Source: Thermomucor indicae-seudaticae
Taxonomy: Eukaryota; Mucoromycota; Mucoromycetes; Mucorales; Lichtheimiaceae
Reading direction: 5' to 3'
DNA length: 48,843 nucleotides
Assembly (NCBI GenBank): GCA_000787465.1
Contig: JSYX01000022.1
Coordinates: forward strand, 1 to 48,843
Shown one piece after another: positions 23,005 to 33,557 of this stretch. Numbering within the stretch: the first letter of the stretch is position 1; each line of letters opens with the position of its first letter. Both the position numbers and the translations under genes were made by a program. Below the pieces are notes generated by a model, which was not told where the DNA came from, did no database searches, and saw only the letters and a program-made list of their open reading frames with translations.

Positions 23005-23035
<31 letters not shown>

Positions 23036-26000
23036 GATGACAGAAAAAGAAGAACAAGAAGAACGACAACAGGAAAAGGAAAAGAATTTGTTTGATTTCA
23101 AGACACCAGAGACGCTGGTACAGCCCAAGAGTAAACGAGAACGAGATCTGAAGAAGAAGCTGCTTTGCAGCACACATAGCAGACAGTATTCGATCGATGC
23201 TGCGACGGTATTTAACGAAGCACCCTGGACTGTGAAACCTTGTATTGCTGGCAACATTGGTCTGCAGAATGCGATCCGATCCCTCGGGAATAGTAACCGA
23301 GTCATGTGGATTGGCACGCTGGGCATGTCGACGGAGGCGTTGTCGCAAAAGACGCGAGAGACGATTCGATCCACCTTTATCGCTCAACATGATTCGTATC
23401 CTGTGATGCCGTCCGACACGGAGTTTGAAGGTCATTACGATCGATATTGCAAACAGGTATTCATCATAAAAAGAAGCTGCATGCGAGTAGAACAGAAGGT
23501 GGTTAATGCGAATAATAAAAGGTGCTATGGCCGTACTTTCACTATGTCGTGCAAGACGATCTGCAGAACATGATGTATCAAGACGATGCGTGGGAAGCAT
23601 ACAAGTCGTTGAATCAGCGGTTTGCAGACGTGATTGCCAAGAATTATCAGGAGGGTGACCTCAGTAAGTATATAGATAAAGAGGCGGCGGTGAGAAAGAA
23701 AGAAACGGCAGCTAATTCATTGAACACAAGTTTGGGTGAATGACTATCATTTGATGCTGGTTCCTGCCATGCTGCGAACAAAGATACCTGGGGCTGTGAT
23801 TGGCTTCTTTTTGCATATACCTTTCCCAAGTTCAGAGCTGTTCCGTTGCTTGCCGAGTAAGTTGATGACAATTTTGGAATTGTGAATGGTTGCTAACTGG
23901 CTTCATCAGCACGCAAAGAGCTACTGGAGGGTATGCTGGGAGCGGATCTGATTGGGTTCCAGACGTATTCGTTCGCTCGGCACTTTTTGCAGACCTGTGC
24001 ACGGATCTTATCTTTGGACGCCACGCCTTCTGGCATCCAGATGGACTCGCATTACGTGTCTATCGGGATTTATCCGATCGGCATTGATATTGGGGCGCTA
24101 AACAAGAAAAGGTTAGACTTTGATGATGATGATGATTCGTCTCGTGGCTGGCTAACTGTTTAATCACGTTATATGATGATGATGACAGATCAGCACCCGA
24201 AGTACAACAGTCACTAGAAATGCTAAAGGAAAAATATGCTGGCAAAAAGCTCATTGTCGCTCGTGACAAACTGGATTATATAAAAGGTGTACGACAAAAG
24301 CTGTTGGCGTTTGAACAGTTTCTCTTGCAGCATCCAGAATGGCGGGGAAAGGTATAAAAAAGGAAGAATGTGAGGTTGGAAGCAGAAGACGATTTATTCA
24401 CGGTGCGGTTTTGTTAGGTCGTGCTTATCCAAATTGCATTGTCCACAGCCGAAAAGAACGAATTACGAGCACATATTTCTGACGTTGTGTCCCGAGTGAA
24501 TTCGAAATTCGGCGACATTTCCTATCAACCGATTGTGTTTCTTCATCAGGATATCTCATTTCCTCAATACCTGGCACTCTTGACGGCCGCCGATGCGTCT
24601 CTGATCACACCCTTGAGAGACGGAATGAACTTGACGTCGCACGAATATATCGTGTGCCAAGAGAATAATCATGGGCCCTTGATCTTGAGCGAGGTCGGTG
24701 TGTGTGTGAGTCATACATACGTGGTATTGGCGCTTACTGACATGGCTTCATAAAGTTCACGGGCACTTATGGAAGTTTTGGGGCATGCTTAAGGGTTAAT
24801 CCCTGGGATTACAGAGTGAGTAAACCACAGAATTCTTCTGTTAATTACACACAATTCTTATACGACTCCCTAGCAAGTTGGTAACGCCATTCATGAGGCG
24901 CTCTCAATGAGTGAAGACGAGAAAGTAGCTCGATGGAAGGTAAAAAATGTCAAGCAAAAGAAAATTATTCGAGTGGCACGGTAAATCTGAAAAAGATCTT
25001 TAGGAACTCTATAAAAGCATCGAATCCAATTCTGGTAAGTTTGATTTTACTGTAAGAATGTTGGGACTCTTTTCTCATCTCCCATTTAGCACAAAACTTT
25101 GCGAGCAGTTTCATCGGAGAATTAAATAAGGTTAGTATAAGCTTGGGTTTTGTCGCAGGTGTACAAAGTTTTGACGTCAAGTAGATTCGATGTGGTGAAG
25201 GTCACCGTATGCCAGCACAGATTCCACCTTTGGATATTGAATATGTCAAAAAAGCATTCAAGACTTGCAAGCGTGGGCTGTAAGTGGTTTTCATTCATCT
25301 GGGTAGATGCTCCTGGTTCCTGATGATTTAGACGTTATTAGGTTCTTGTTTGACTATGGTGGTACACTAGTGCCCCACGGCAAAACCGCGGGTCCGAATG
25401 ACCTCAATCGTTTGTCGAATGTGCTCGGTCGGTTGACCGAGAAGAGCGCTGTATACGTGATCTCTGGACGGACCAGATCAGCCATTGAACGGGATCTGGG
25501 AGGTATCCCGAATTTAGGTTTAAGGTAACCCCAATCCAGATTCCTCGTCGTCAGCGTAATTCACTGTTTGCAGCGCCGAGAACGGTTATCATATCAAACC
25601 ACGAGGAGAGCCATGGCAAAAACTGTTTTCAAACGTTGATCTCTCTTGGATGCCTGCAGTACAGGAGATATTCCAGTATTATACAGAACGGACTCCTGGT
25701 TCCAGGATCGAGACCAAGGACATTTCAATAGTCTGGGTAGGTTGTACAAGAAGTGAGGGGGCGCAAGTAGTACATATTAATTTGCGGCTGTGATAACAGC
25801 ATTACCGGACCGCTGCTGGACAAGATGCTCAATTCGCGTAAGTCAAATGCCCTGAAGGAGGAGGAGGATTGATCTTACATTGATGATTATCATAGAGCAT
25901 GGCAAGCAGCCGAGTGTCAAAACCACATTGCAGATTCGGTCAACAAGAACTTTGCCGTCCATGCGGTCACGGGAAGAACGACGATCGAGGTTCTGCCACA

Positions 26001-26232
26001 TGATATCCACAAGAGTGCGATTGCGAAACGGATTCTGCAAGATATCCAACCGGACTTTGTCTTGTCTATTGGCGATGACCGAATGGACGAAGACATGTTT
26101 GCATTTCTCAATAAGCAAGAACAACGGGCTATGATCACCTGCATTGTTGGCTTACGGAGCACTGAAGCTAAATATTTCCTACCTAATGTTCAGAGTGTTT
26201 TGCACACTCTGGAATCACTTTTGGAAGATTAA
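22752..26232 (+). CDS. Trehalose-6-phosphate synthase/phosphatase family protein (Tps2/Tsl1 type)
   Basis: Fifteen exons encode 875 residues. Exons: 22752-23456, 23522-23663, 23731-23856, 23910-24111, 24189-24351, 24418-24693, 24756-24815, 24874-24939, 25004-25034, 25090-25130, 25185-25279, 25342-25524, 25574-25736, 25800-25837, 25896-26232. A GT20 synthase-like domain (about 190-580) shows [33 protein letters not shown]-like [19 protein letters not shown] and [18 protein letters not shown] trehalose-phosphatase domain (about 620-870) shows [16 protein letters not shown] and [12 protein letters not shown]. Motif I reads FDYGGTL where active phosphatases have DxDxT, so the second catalytic Asp is Gly. 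The N-terminus has a poly-Ala tract from a GCA run (23008-23034). The protein may be a regulatory Tsl1/Tps3-like subunit of the trehalose synthase complex rather than an active phosphatase. The start is the Met before [16 protein letters not shown]. Confidence 0.94.
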
Positions 26233-26472
26233 TCATATACCAAGCACAAATATTTTGTCCCAACTTGCAATACTGTAGTAATTTGGCATGAAATGAATTC
26301 CCTCACCCTTCTTCCTTTTAAAGATAATCTTGCCAGGTTCGTCAGTTCATGCTTGATTTGGTATTACTCTAAAGATGTCTTGTGAAATATGGGAAAATTG
26401 TGTGTAACTTTCCCGGATCTCAGTTTTGGGGGCTTGGGAAAAATTGGACAGGGGCGTGCATATGTATATATG

Positions 26473-26479
26473 TATAAAG
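26473..26479 (+). promoter_or_regulatory. TATA box of the lysozyme gene
   Basis: TATAAAG about 40 bp upstream of the GH25 start codon, in a short (285 bp) intergenic space after the trehalose gene. Position and sequence fit a TATA element with a short 5' leader. Confidence 0.5.
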
Positions 26480-26517
26480 TGTGAGGCGACGAAGCTTAAA
26501 GCTATATAGATCAAAGG

Positions 26518-27491
26518 ATGAAGTTTTCAATCTTTGCTATTGCTGCTGCTGCTGCTGCCGCCGTGGCCACCTTGGTTCAAGGCTACCAAACCGGTCTGGA
26601 TGTATCTGCCTTGACCTCGACATCGTCCTTTAGCTGTGCGAAAAACCTTGGATATGACCATGTGATTGCTCGATGCTACATGGAAGCCTACGGCAACAAC
26701 CCGGTAAAACCAACATCGAACTCAAAGGAAGATGGAAATGAAATAACAAAAAAGGGTTATACGCAGGGTGGCAAAGTGGATCCCAACTGTTATAGCAATT
26801 ACAAGAACGCCAAGGCAGCTGGATTCACGTCGGTGGATATCTACATGTTCCCATGTACCGGCCGATCCACCTGCAAGTCGCCAGCGACTCAAGTCCAAGA
26901 AATCGTGGATTACGTCGGGGCCCACAAGATGATTGTCGGAACTTTGTGGTTGGATGTCGAGGTCGATTCGGCTGCTAATAACTGGCCGTCCACGTCCGAA
27001 GCCCGGTCCAGTAAGTTCCCCCGTCCAGAGCTGTCTATCTATCTATCTATCAATTGTATGAACCGTTCGTCATAACTCACGGTGCGCATCGTTAGCACTC
27101 CGAGCTTTCAAGACGGCGTTGGATAAGTCCGGATGGAAATGGGGCGTTTATTCCAGCAAGTCGCAATGGACGCGTATCACCGGATCAGCTTCATGGGTTT
27201 TAGACCCGTCGGTGCCTTTGTGGTATTCGGTAAGTTGTTACATAACAGCTGCGATTTCCGTGCCATGATCTTTCTTATCTGTTTCATACGTAGCACTACG
27301 ACGATACCCTTAGTTTCAGTGACTATCCATCGCACGCTTTCGGTGGCTGGTCCAAACCAACAATCAAGGTACGTTAGCATTTTTTTCAAAATAAAATAGT
27401 TCTCTGCCGTATTAATCCTCTCCATGCTCAGCAATATACGGGAGATGCTTCCTTTTGCTCTGCCAGTTGGGACAAGAACTACTATGGTTAG
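26518..27491 (+). CDS. Secreted GH25 (Chalaropsis-type) lysozyme
   Basis: Five exons (26518-26703, 26767-27010, 27096-27229, 27294-27368, 27432-27491) encode 232 residues. Residues 1-21 are a signal peptide: basic Lys, a long Ala/Val core and cleavage near VQG|YQ. The mature domain starts with TGLDVSALT, whose Asp is at the start of strand 1 as in GH25 enzymes, and contains LWLDVEVDSAANNW with the catalytic DxE pair. SKPTIKQYTGDASFC lies near the end. Several cysteines suggest disulfides. Size equals the single GH25 domain. The family cleaves the beta-1,4 bond between N-acetylmuramic acid and N-acetylglucosamine in bacterial peptidoglycan, so the protein is likely secreted for antibacterial defence or nutrition. 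It most resembles the eukaryotic (amoeba/nematode) subgroup by eye; a horizontal origin was not tested. Confidence 0.93.
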
Positions 27492-27656
27492 TAGGGGCTA
27501 TACAGAAATACGCTATTTTATGTATATGTATACGTAAAAGGCGAAGAATAAAACACGATAGTAAGAGATATTTCGCAGGTAGCGGCAGTAGCCAGAATAA
27601 AGAAAAAAGTATTCGGACAAGCAAATCTCTGAATGTTTTTTCATGTGATGGATGGC

Positions 27657-28327
27657 TTAAGCGCCAGAAGCTTGTGGTTGGCTTGGGGAAGAAGAACCGC
27701 CGCTGTCTTTGTGGGTCTGCGGAATATGCATCGGTATAACGTATCCCTGGCCCATGCCTTTTTTTTTTTCTTTCACCCTTCACTTACCTGAGTACCGACA
27801 ATCGAACCTAATATCAACCGGTCATGGTGATTAATAACCGATCCAAAAAAGATATATATTGATAGCCACCGATCTTTACCAATAATGATGCCCAAGATCA
27901 CAAGAATCGTAAGAGCAATGATAATCTTCCATTTCAAGTCTTTCCACCACATCCGTTTACGCACTTGATTCGCTCCTCGTCGAAAATGATGCGAAGTAGA
28001 CTGAAGATCCTCTGTTTGCGTATCAATATCTTGGGTCGACACGATAAAGAGACTGTCTTCTTGCTTTACCAGTTTTGCCACGTAAATCATCCAGGCGTTC
28101 ACCTCGTTGCATAACTTTATCAATATTATCTTGCATAATATTCACAACTTCATCCACTTGAGCCTGAACACGCTGGGTTTTGGGTGGCGGCGCATCAGCG
28201 CTTGGCGAGTTGGGGATATAAGGGTCATACGGTGCAGACCTGATACCGTGCTCATTAGCGTCTGCACTAACTAACTTTTGCAACCAACAACAACTTTTTC
28301 CGGCGAAAAAGAAAAAAGTACGTACAT
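27657..28327 (-). CDS. Synaptobrevin/VAMP R-SNARE (Snc1/2-like)
   Basis: The coding exons are 28327-28326, 28239-28070, 28011-27880, 27807-27788 and 27746-27657, giving 137 residues. The SNARE motif (about 24-82) reads TQRVQAQVDEVVNIMQDNI, then VMQRGERLDDL with the zero-layer Arg, then FRRGANQVRKRMWWKDLKWK. One transmembrane helix follows (IIIALTILVILGIIIG). It acts on secretory vesicles in fusion with the plasma membrane. Two oddities: the start codon appears split by an intron (AT at 28327-28326, G at 28239) behind a strong GTACGT donor, giving MSAPYDPYIP; and about 33 residues follow the helix (SIVGTQGYVIPMHIPQ onward), a longer lumenal tail than in yeast Snc1. One exon is just 20 nt. The 5' end is inferred; no other upstream ATG is in phase with this acceptor. 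Confidence 0.9.
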
Positions 28328-28914
28328 TGTGTATACTTTCTGTTCTCTGGCTGGGAAGAAGAAGAAGGGAAAAAAAGTGCGAGAAAAAAAGGTTGTATAT
28401 CTTGCCAAGCGTTTTTGGCATGGTCTGTTCGCTCTGGCCAATGAAACGACAATGCTGCCTTTAAAACTGCCGGCATTGTTTCATGCGTGCCGGTAATCAC
28501 TACGCGGCCCTGCAAAGGACAGCCAAGCCCAGAAATAGAATCGGTTTCCCGTGGAGTGAAGGCAACTGTATTCAGGAACCCGTCATGCGCGGCGGTCCGA
28601 TCGCCAACGAGAAGTCTGTCCTGAACGCAACCGGTCAGCATGGACTATAAGACAATTCATGTCGTCATCTTGTTTTTAACCTATCCGTGTCTCTGGGCCT
28701 TCCTCGTACGTGACAGAACATGGCTTCTCGACCCTGTGACAATATAGTACAAGTGACTCTGAGCTGTCCGGATGTTACCATTGAGTTTGCGTCAAAGCAA
28801 GGTGCAGACGCAGCTGTCCCGCTTTTTCAGATCGTGACTTGAAAGGGAAACCCCTCACGTTGCGCTTAACGGAACATACGTAGAGTACGTGGTGGTGAAA
28901 AATCTTCTTCTCAT
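28328..28914. other. Synaptobrevin promoter/leader and gene-free sequence
   Basis: Minus-strand leader and promoter of the synaptobrevin gene, with pyrimidine tracts on that strand. A 40-codon plus-strand frame from the ATG at 28723 has no recognised motif. Confidence 0.4.
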
Positions 28915-29095
28915 GAAAGGTCCACGAAGCGGATCGAGAAGAAAACGGAGTCGCTCCAGAAGCAGACGTTCGTCAAGAAAAAGAGTGCATTATGACGATA
29001 GAGATTGACATCGCCATGATCTGATTCAAGAGACAGACGACACAACAGTCGCAGCAGTTTGAGTCGACATCACAGAGACTATTACCATTAAGGAA
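28915..29095 (+). pseudogene. Decayed Arg/Ser-rich (RS) coding remnant
   Basis: One frame reads GSRRKRSRSRSRRSSRKR from about 28929 and ends in a stop near 29006. After a shift, another frame reads SDSRDRRHNSRSS then SRHHRDYYH (about 29022-29093). Two adjacent RS/RD-rich segments in different frames are what a broken SR-type (splicing factor-like) gene would leave. No RRM or other domain was found near it. Simple-sequence composition could also produce this. Confidence 0.3.
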
Positions 29096-29766
29096 AATCC
29101 CTATGCCTTCTGAATGTTTATTGTCACCCTAATGCATTCATATGATATCTGAGAGTTGCGCAAGTATCTGTCCTATGTCTATTGGAGTGGGCCTTCGTTC
29201 GATGATCACGGACCATCCGTCGAAAATTGAAGTACTCTTACTACTGACTACTACATTGTGCTCTACAGTGACATCCCGGCTATCGCAACACCCGCCCGCA
29301 ACCAAGTGCTTGATTCGATTTTATCTATACGCAATTACAGAGCTAAAATGCAAATGTGCAAAATAAAGGAAAGCTGTTGTGCTCCATGCCTCTCGACGCT
29401 TTTTTGCGTTGTTCGTTCTGCTCTTCGTCGTATTGGTCCAGTCATGCAGTTTCAGGAATATACTTGTTCCGGCCTTTTGCAGCCCAAGTTTCAGGAATCG
29501 CATACTTGCCAGCCTTCCGCAATTTCTTTCCTGATTTGCTTCAAGAAATCAAGAATGGCATTTCGGCAGGAGAAAACCATGTTTCTGATCATGGCCTTCA
29601 GTTCATCCCCTAAAGTCGCATACTTGATCATCGCATCGCATTGCAGGATATATAGCTTGCTGCCCCACCAAGGCTAGTGATTCGAATGAGACGGTCAAAT
29701 CGCGGATATAGCTCCATGTTGCAATAGCTAGGTTTCATGCTGGCCAAAGACAACGTAAGCCCTCAT
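29096..29766. other. Stretch without recognisable genes
   Basis: Short frames only on both strands, none with a motif. Confidence 0.45.
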
Positions 29767-30166
29767 CTACCATATATAATTAAACAAACGAAACTGCCCC
29801 CAATTTTTCCTGGTGTCCAGTCTTTCGCCCACCCCGAACAGCGTCGCTCTGGGAGGCGGCCCTTCGTGAGCATGTGACCCAGATACCACCCGCGGCAGAA
29901 GTCCATACGAATAGAACGTATTGGTGTTGCTGCTTCGAACGTAAGTTTCCAGACTGGCGAAACGATTCTTTGCCATGTCTGTCAACGTACTCTCGCTTTT
30001 CGCAATTCAGCAGCATCAAGTTGCGCCATTTGCACAACCGCTGGCGTACAAATGTTGTGTGGAAGTCTGTGACGAATTGTGAGACGCTGAAACTGAATGT
30101 GCAGAGGTAAATGTCCTTTGGCGAAGAGAGAACACTGGAAAGAAGGACGTGGTCAGAAAAAGGCAC
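29767..30166 (-). pseudogene. Decayed transposase-like fragment (possibly RuvC-type)
   Basis: Two minus-strand frames join across a frameshift near 29975. The upstream one contains RQRLCKWRNLMLLNCEKREY, the downstream one MAKNRFASLETYV and then FYSYGLLPRVVSGSHAHEGP. The order 'KWR..., aliphatic/YG..., GxxxxGP' is loosely like the C-terminal region of TnpB/Fanzor-type proteins found in many copies in zygomycete genomes. No complete catalytic motif and no zinc finger is visible, and the family link is a guess from pattern only. Confidence 0.2.
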
Positions 30167-30999
30167 GGTCTTTTAATTCTTAAACGTGGACGCATATGAG
30201 GAACCTTCGCACGCAACTATAAGCTACGCCTTTCTTTCAAAGTCACATCCTGCCTGCTGGTTATCCAATGCAATTTATTCAATTGATATTCTCATCAGTG
30301 GACGTATCAAGCCGGCGACGTTGCTCTTTATTTAATCTCCAGAGATTTGGGAACTCAAAAGAAGGAACTGATTTCACTAAGAGACAAATGCGTCTTTTTG
30401 AAGCGCGCGTAGCAATTTGGCGGATCGGTTTTTGTGACCAGTTAAGGTGACCTGCATCCTATATTGTTCGATCCAAAGCTAGGTGTTTGAATATCCACTT
30501 CTACGCAAAGGAACAGGCGTGCGTAGCAGTTTCTCTGTGTTCAGCAATTCACAGCTCGATGAGCACGTCCCTTTCTCCGTATCATTCGCAGGAGAGTATA
30601 TCTGCCTCTTGTTTGTTTAAGAACTGCTAGCATAATCATAGTATGATGGCTGCTCGTATCAACAGCATTATAGCAAAGCGGCTTCCTTTTGAAGCGTTTG
30701 CGTCTGCTAACGTCCATCAAGATCAACTCTAGCGGTGGCTCTGGCACGGAGCAAAGGAACATATAGCATCATGGCTTCCAGTCGCTTCATTTCAACTTTT
30801 AAACAGAAAATCCTTTGCCTCATGGTCACTGATGCAGGTTGACGTATCCTGAATGTTCATATGCTATATTTTACAGATAGAAGATAATATGCAATAAGAA
30901 AGAACAGCAATGTCAAGTGATCCGAGCTATTTACATGATGACTGCAAGAGATTAAATGTTTACATCTGTACCGTAAGCCGGTTCAAATCAATTCTGGCT
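30167..30999. other. Stretch without recognisable genes
   Basis: Short frames on both strands; nothing recognised. Confidence 0.45.
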
Positions 31000-31345
31000 A
31001 CGCTGCAAAATGACTTTCTATGAGCAACGTTGTCAGTGTTTGTACAGGCTTCCTGATGACACATGCCTTTAGCGAAAGAAAAACGGTTTCGGAGAAAGAA
31101 GGAGGGACCATTGGACAAACGTGATGCTGTAAAATGATTCTATGTGAGCAAACTCGTTTGAATTTGCAAATGCCTTTTGATGACGCGTACCTTTACGGAT
31201 AGCTGAGGGAAAGGAGGGGGGACTTGGGACAAACGTGCTACGAAATGAATGCTGATTAGCGAGCTGATTTGACTTTGCTTGAGCCTTTTTTTGGATGCGT
31301 ACCTCGGCGGAAATGGAGGACAAGGGGAGAGGCGGGAAGAAAGGA
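31000..31345. repeat. Degenerate tandem repeat, about three 110-115-bp units
   Basis: Units start near 31000, 31116 and 31226. Each has an AAATGA(N)TTCTATG-like start, GAGCAA or GCGAGC, a T-rich part with TTTGCAAATGCC or a variant, then TGATG(A)CGCGTACCT, a purine-rich end GGAGGGA and TTGGGACAAACGTG. Divergence between units is high. The array ends just before copy B of the dispersed repeat. Confidence 0.65.
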
Positions 31346-31427
31346 GGGACGAAAGGAGCGGAATGGGCTTTTCAATCTGCAGATTGTCTCGTTAGATCAT
31401 GCCACGTAAGATCAAACTCGTATTCCT

Positions 31428-32828
31428 TTCACACTCACCAAACACACAAGTTCAGAAAAAATCAGCGCGCGAAAAAGGGAGACCCGTCCGAAAATTTTGC
31501 CGTTAGAAAATTTTTTGTTGCGCAGCAGGTTCTGTCAAAGAAGATAATACTTACCGCGATACGTGGCCGCAGCCCCAAGCTAGCACGCCCCTAGCGCCAC
31601 GGAGCGAAGAACCCTCCGTCATGGATGACGACTTCCTCAACGCCGCCCTACGAGAAGCGCCAGGCTTCCCGCATGACGACATCTCCATCGCCACCCACAA
31701 CGAAGAGCTCCCCGCCCACGACCGCCCAGGACACCCCACCCAGCAAGTACGCAGCCTCCAGGACTGCGTCCTTGCCAAAGTGAGGCGCATGGACGGCGGG
31801 CGCTACGGGCATGGCATCCTGGGACCACGGCCAGATCGCGTAAAAGAGGACATTCTTGATATGGCGGTGGCGCCGAGAGCGAAGGAAGCGAGTCGAGGTG
31901 ACTTTTGGACTTTTTTTTAAAAAAAATAAAAAAAAACAATAAGTGGAAGACAATCAAAGATTGTGCGATTGGGACGAATGTCCCAAAATTTATACCTGTC
32001 CTGGCAACTCGGGATCCCTTTCTCCGAGCTCATGTTGCACAAAATCAGCCCTGCCGCAAATGTGCAGCTTCTGTAGAATCGTACATTTGTGTGCTGAAAT
32101 AAAAGTGTTGCTACGTATGCTTATGGCTACTCTTATATATAGATGATCCGTTGCGCAGGAGAAAAAGAATGTGACAATAAATGAAACTGTCATGTCAACC
32201 TTATGCTTCTTATGTCAAACGGACAGGAACATGTAGCCAAGTAATCAAAACGAAGCGGTATTTGTTGCTCTATTACTTTCCAATAACGGGGAAATAGTGG
32301 TGTTCCGTGTTGTATAGTGCATGTCGTTAGAGATGGTTTGTTTTGTTTTGAAAAGCCACATGTTTGTCGACAAGACGTTGCATGAGAAAACTCACACAGT
32401 CGAAAAATTTCGATTCGTGCTATTCATAAAACACTGCGAGTTCATCGAGCGCTGTAGGTAACGGAAAGATAACTGAATCAAGCGTTAAGGATACGATCAC
32501 AAAGGTTCCCCTCGTGAAGATGTTAGAGGATCTATAAAATGGTAATAAGGAGGACAATGAAACCGTCCCGACCTGGATAGGTTCAAACCAAAAAGAAAGA
32601 AAGAACTTGTTTTCCATCTGTACATCACCGCATGTACGACTGCACATTGTTTCTTAAAGCAATTGAAAGAAAACGCGGCGAACAAAACATCAAATTACCG
32701 TCTTGTCCAAATGATGCTCCTGACCCGTTAAAGAAATGAAAACAACGAAAAGTTGCCACATGCGATGCATTTTGTTCTACAGGGCGTATTCAACTTGTGG
32801 ATAGCTTCGATCTGGGCAGCGTACGTCA
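31428..32828 (+). repeat. Dispersed repeat, copy B (inverted relative to copy A)
   Basis: Plus-strand counterpart of 140-1165. It has the same order: leader with GCGCGCGAAAAAGGGAGAC (31468), GC-rich core (31560-31860), A tract (31911-31939), and the block with CTGCGAGTTCATCGAGCGC (32434). It contains about 300 bp (31970-32300) that copy A lacks; this extra piece may be an insertion in B or a deletion in A. Homology stops near 32828, shortly after GGGCGTATTCAACTTGTGG. Terminal inverted or direct repeats were not seen at the edges. Confidence 0.8.
31621..31920 (+). CDS. Open frame in repeat copy B, unknown family
   Basis: A 99-residue frame from the ATG at 31621 (MDDDFLNAALREAPGFPHDD), running into the A/T tract at its end. 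It is hydrophilic, with acidic N-terminal residues and a basic second half (LAKVRRMDGGRYGHG). The same protein, truncated, is readable in copy A. The frame may be a fragment of a transposon gene or an exon: the opposite strand has a GGTAAGTAT donor-like site at the end of its own open frame in both copies. I do not recognise it. Confidence 0.3.
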   Translation: MDDDFLNAALREAPGFPHDDISIATHNEELPAHDRPGHPTQQVRSLQDCVLAKVRRMDGGRYGHGILGPRPDRVKEDILDMAVAPRAKEASRGDFWTFF

Positions 32829-33285
32829 TGTTTGTGATTTAACTGTATGGCGCGACGTGGGAACGAAAGTAGGTAAAAATGACGTTCACAATAATAGCAA
32901 AGTGGTACTGCGATGCATAAGAGGAAAAATAGACCCATACACATCAAACTCGCCCTTCAACAAATGTCTGGCAATATCGGGACAACCAGTCAAAGTCCTT
33001 CCTAAAAGAAAAGACACCCTAGATAGACGTGCAGGCTCGAAAAGCAAGCTCGGAATCGCCTTGGCCCGGCTTTTAAATAGGGCTGCACCGTATGCTTCTA
33101 ACGTGATTGCTCGGTTCGAAGCCAGGAGTCGCAAGCGGCAAGCGGCAAGCGAAAAATTGGAGAAGCTGAAGCGCAAGGCACCGAAGAGAAACAAAGTGTC
33201 TAGAGGAACATTTCCTTTGGCGGACCTTATTACGTCCTACTCTGTTCTCAAGAAGCAAAAAAGCGAACGTTATGACGCGCTTTGA
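32797..33285 (+). other. Basic open frame without an ATG, at the edge of copy B
   Basis: 162 codons open from GTG at 32797 to the stop at 33285, with no ATG anywhere in it. The second half is very basic (RSRKRQAASEKLEKLKRKAP, KRNK). The first ten codons lie inside the repeat, the rest in unique sequence. It could be an exon or a fragment of a transposon protein; no domain was recognised. Confidence 0.2.
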
Positions 33286-33557
33286 CGATATGGCAGCAGG
33301 TAGTCATCCAGACAGCGGGAGCTAGAAAAGTTCTTTACGAAGCACCTTTCAGACACGTTCTCAAGCAGGAATTGACGGATGATTAGCAGCAGTGGTGACG
33401 GCCTCATATGCGCATCAAGGGAATCAAGCCGTATCAGCTCGTGCTTTCGTAAGTATCCAGGTCAAAAATTTTCTTGAATAACCTCCACTAAAGACGGTAG
33501 TGACAGAAAAAGACACCAGGGCCCTTGTTCTGCGTTGAACACGTAAAGAAAATTTAT

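Noticed and set aside
22745..23600. Long minus-strand frames opposite the first exon of the trehalose gene
   Set aside because: They are shadows of the plus-strand exon. The poly-Ala run becomes poly-Cys/Ala on the other strand.
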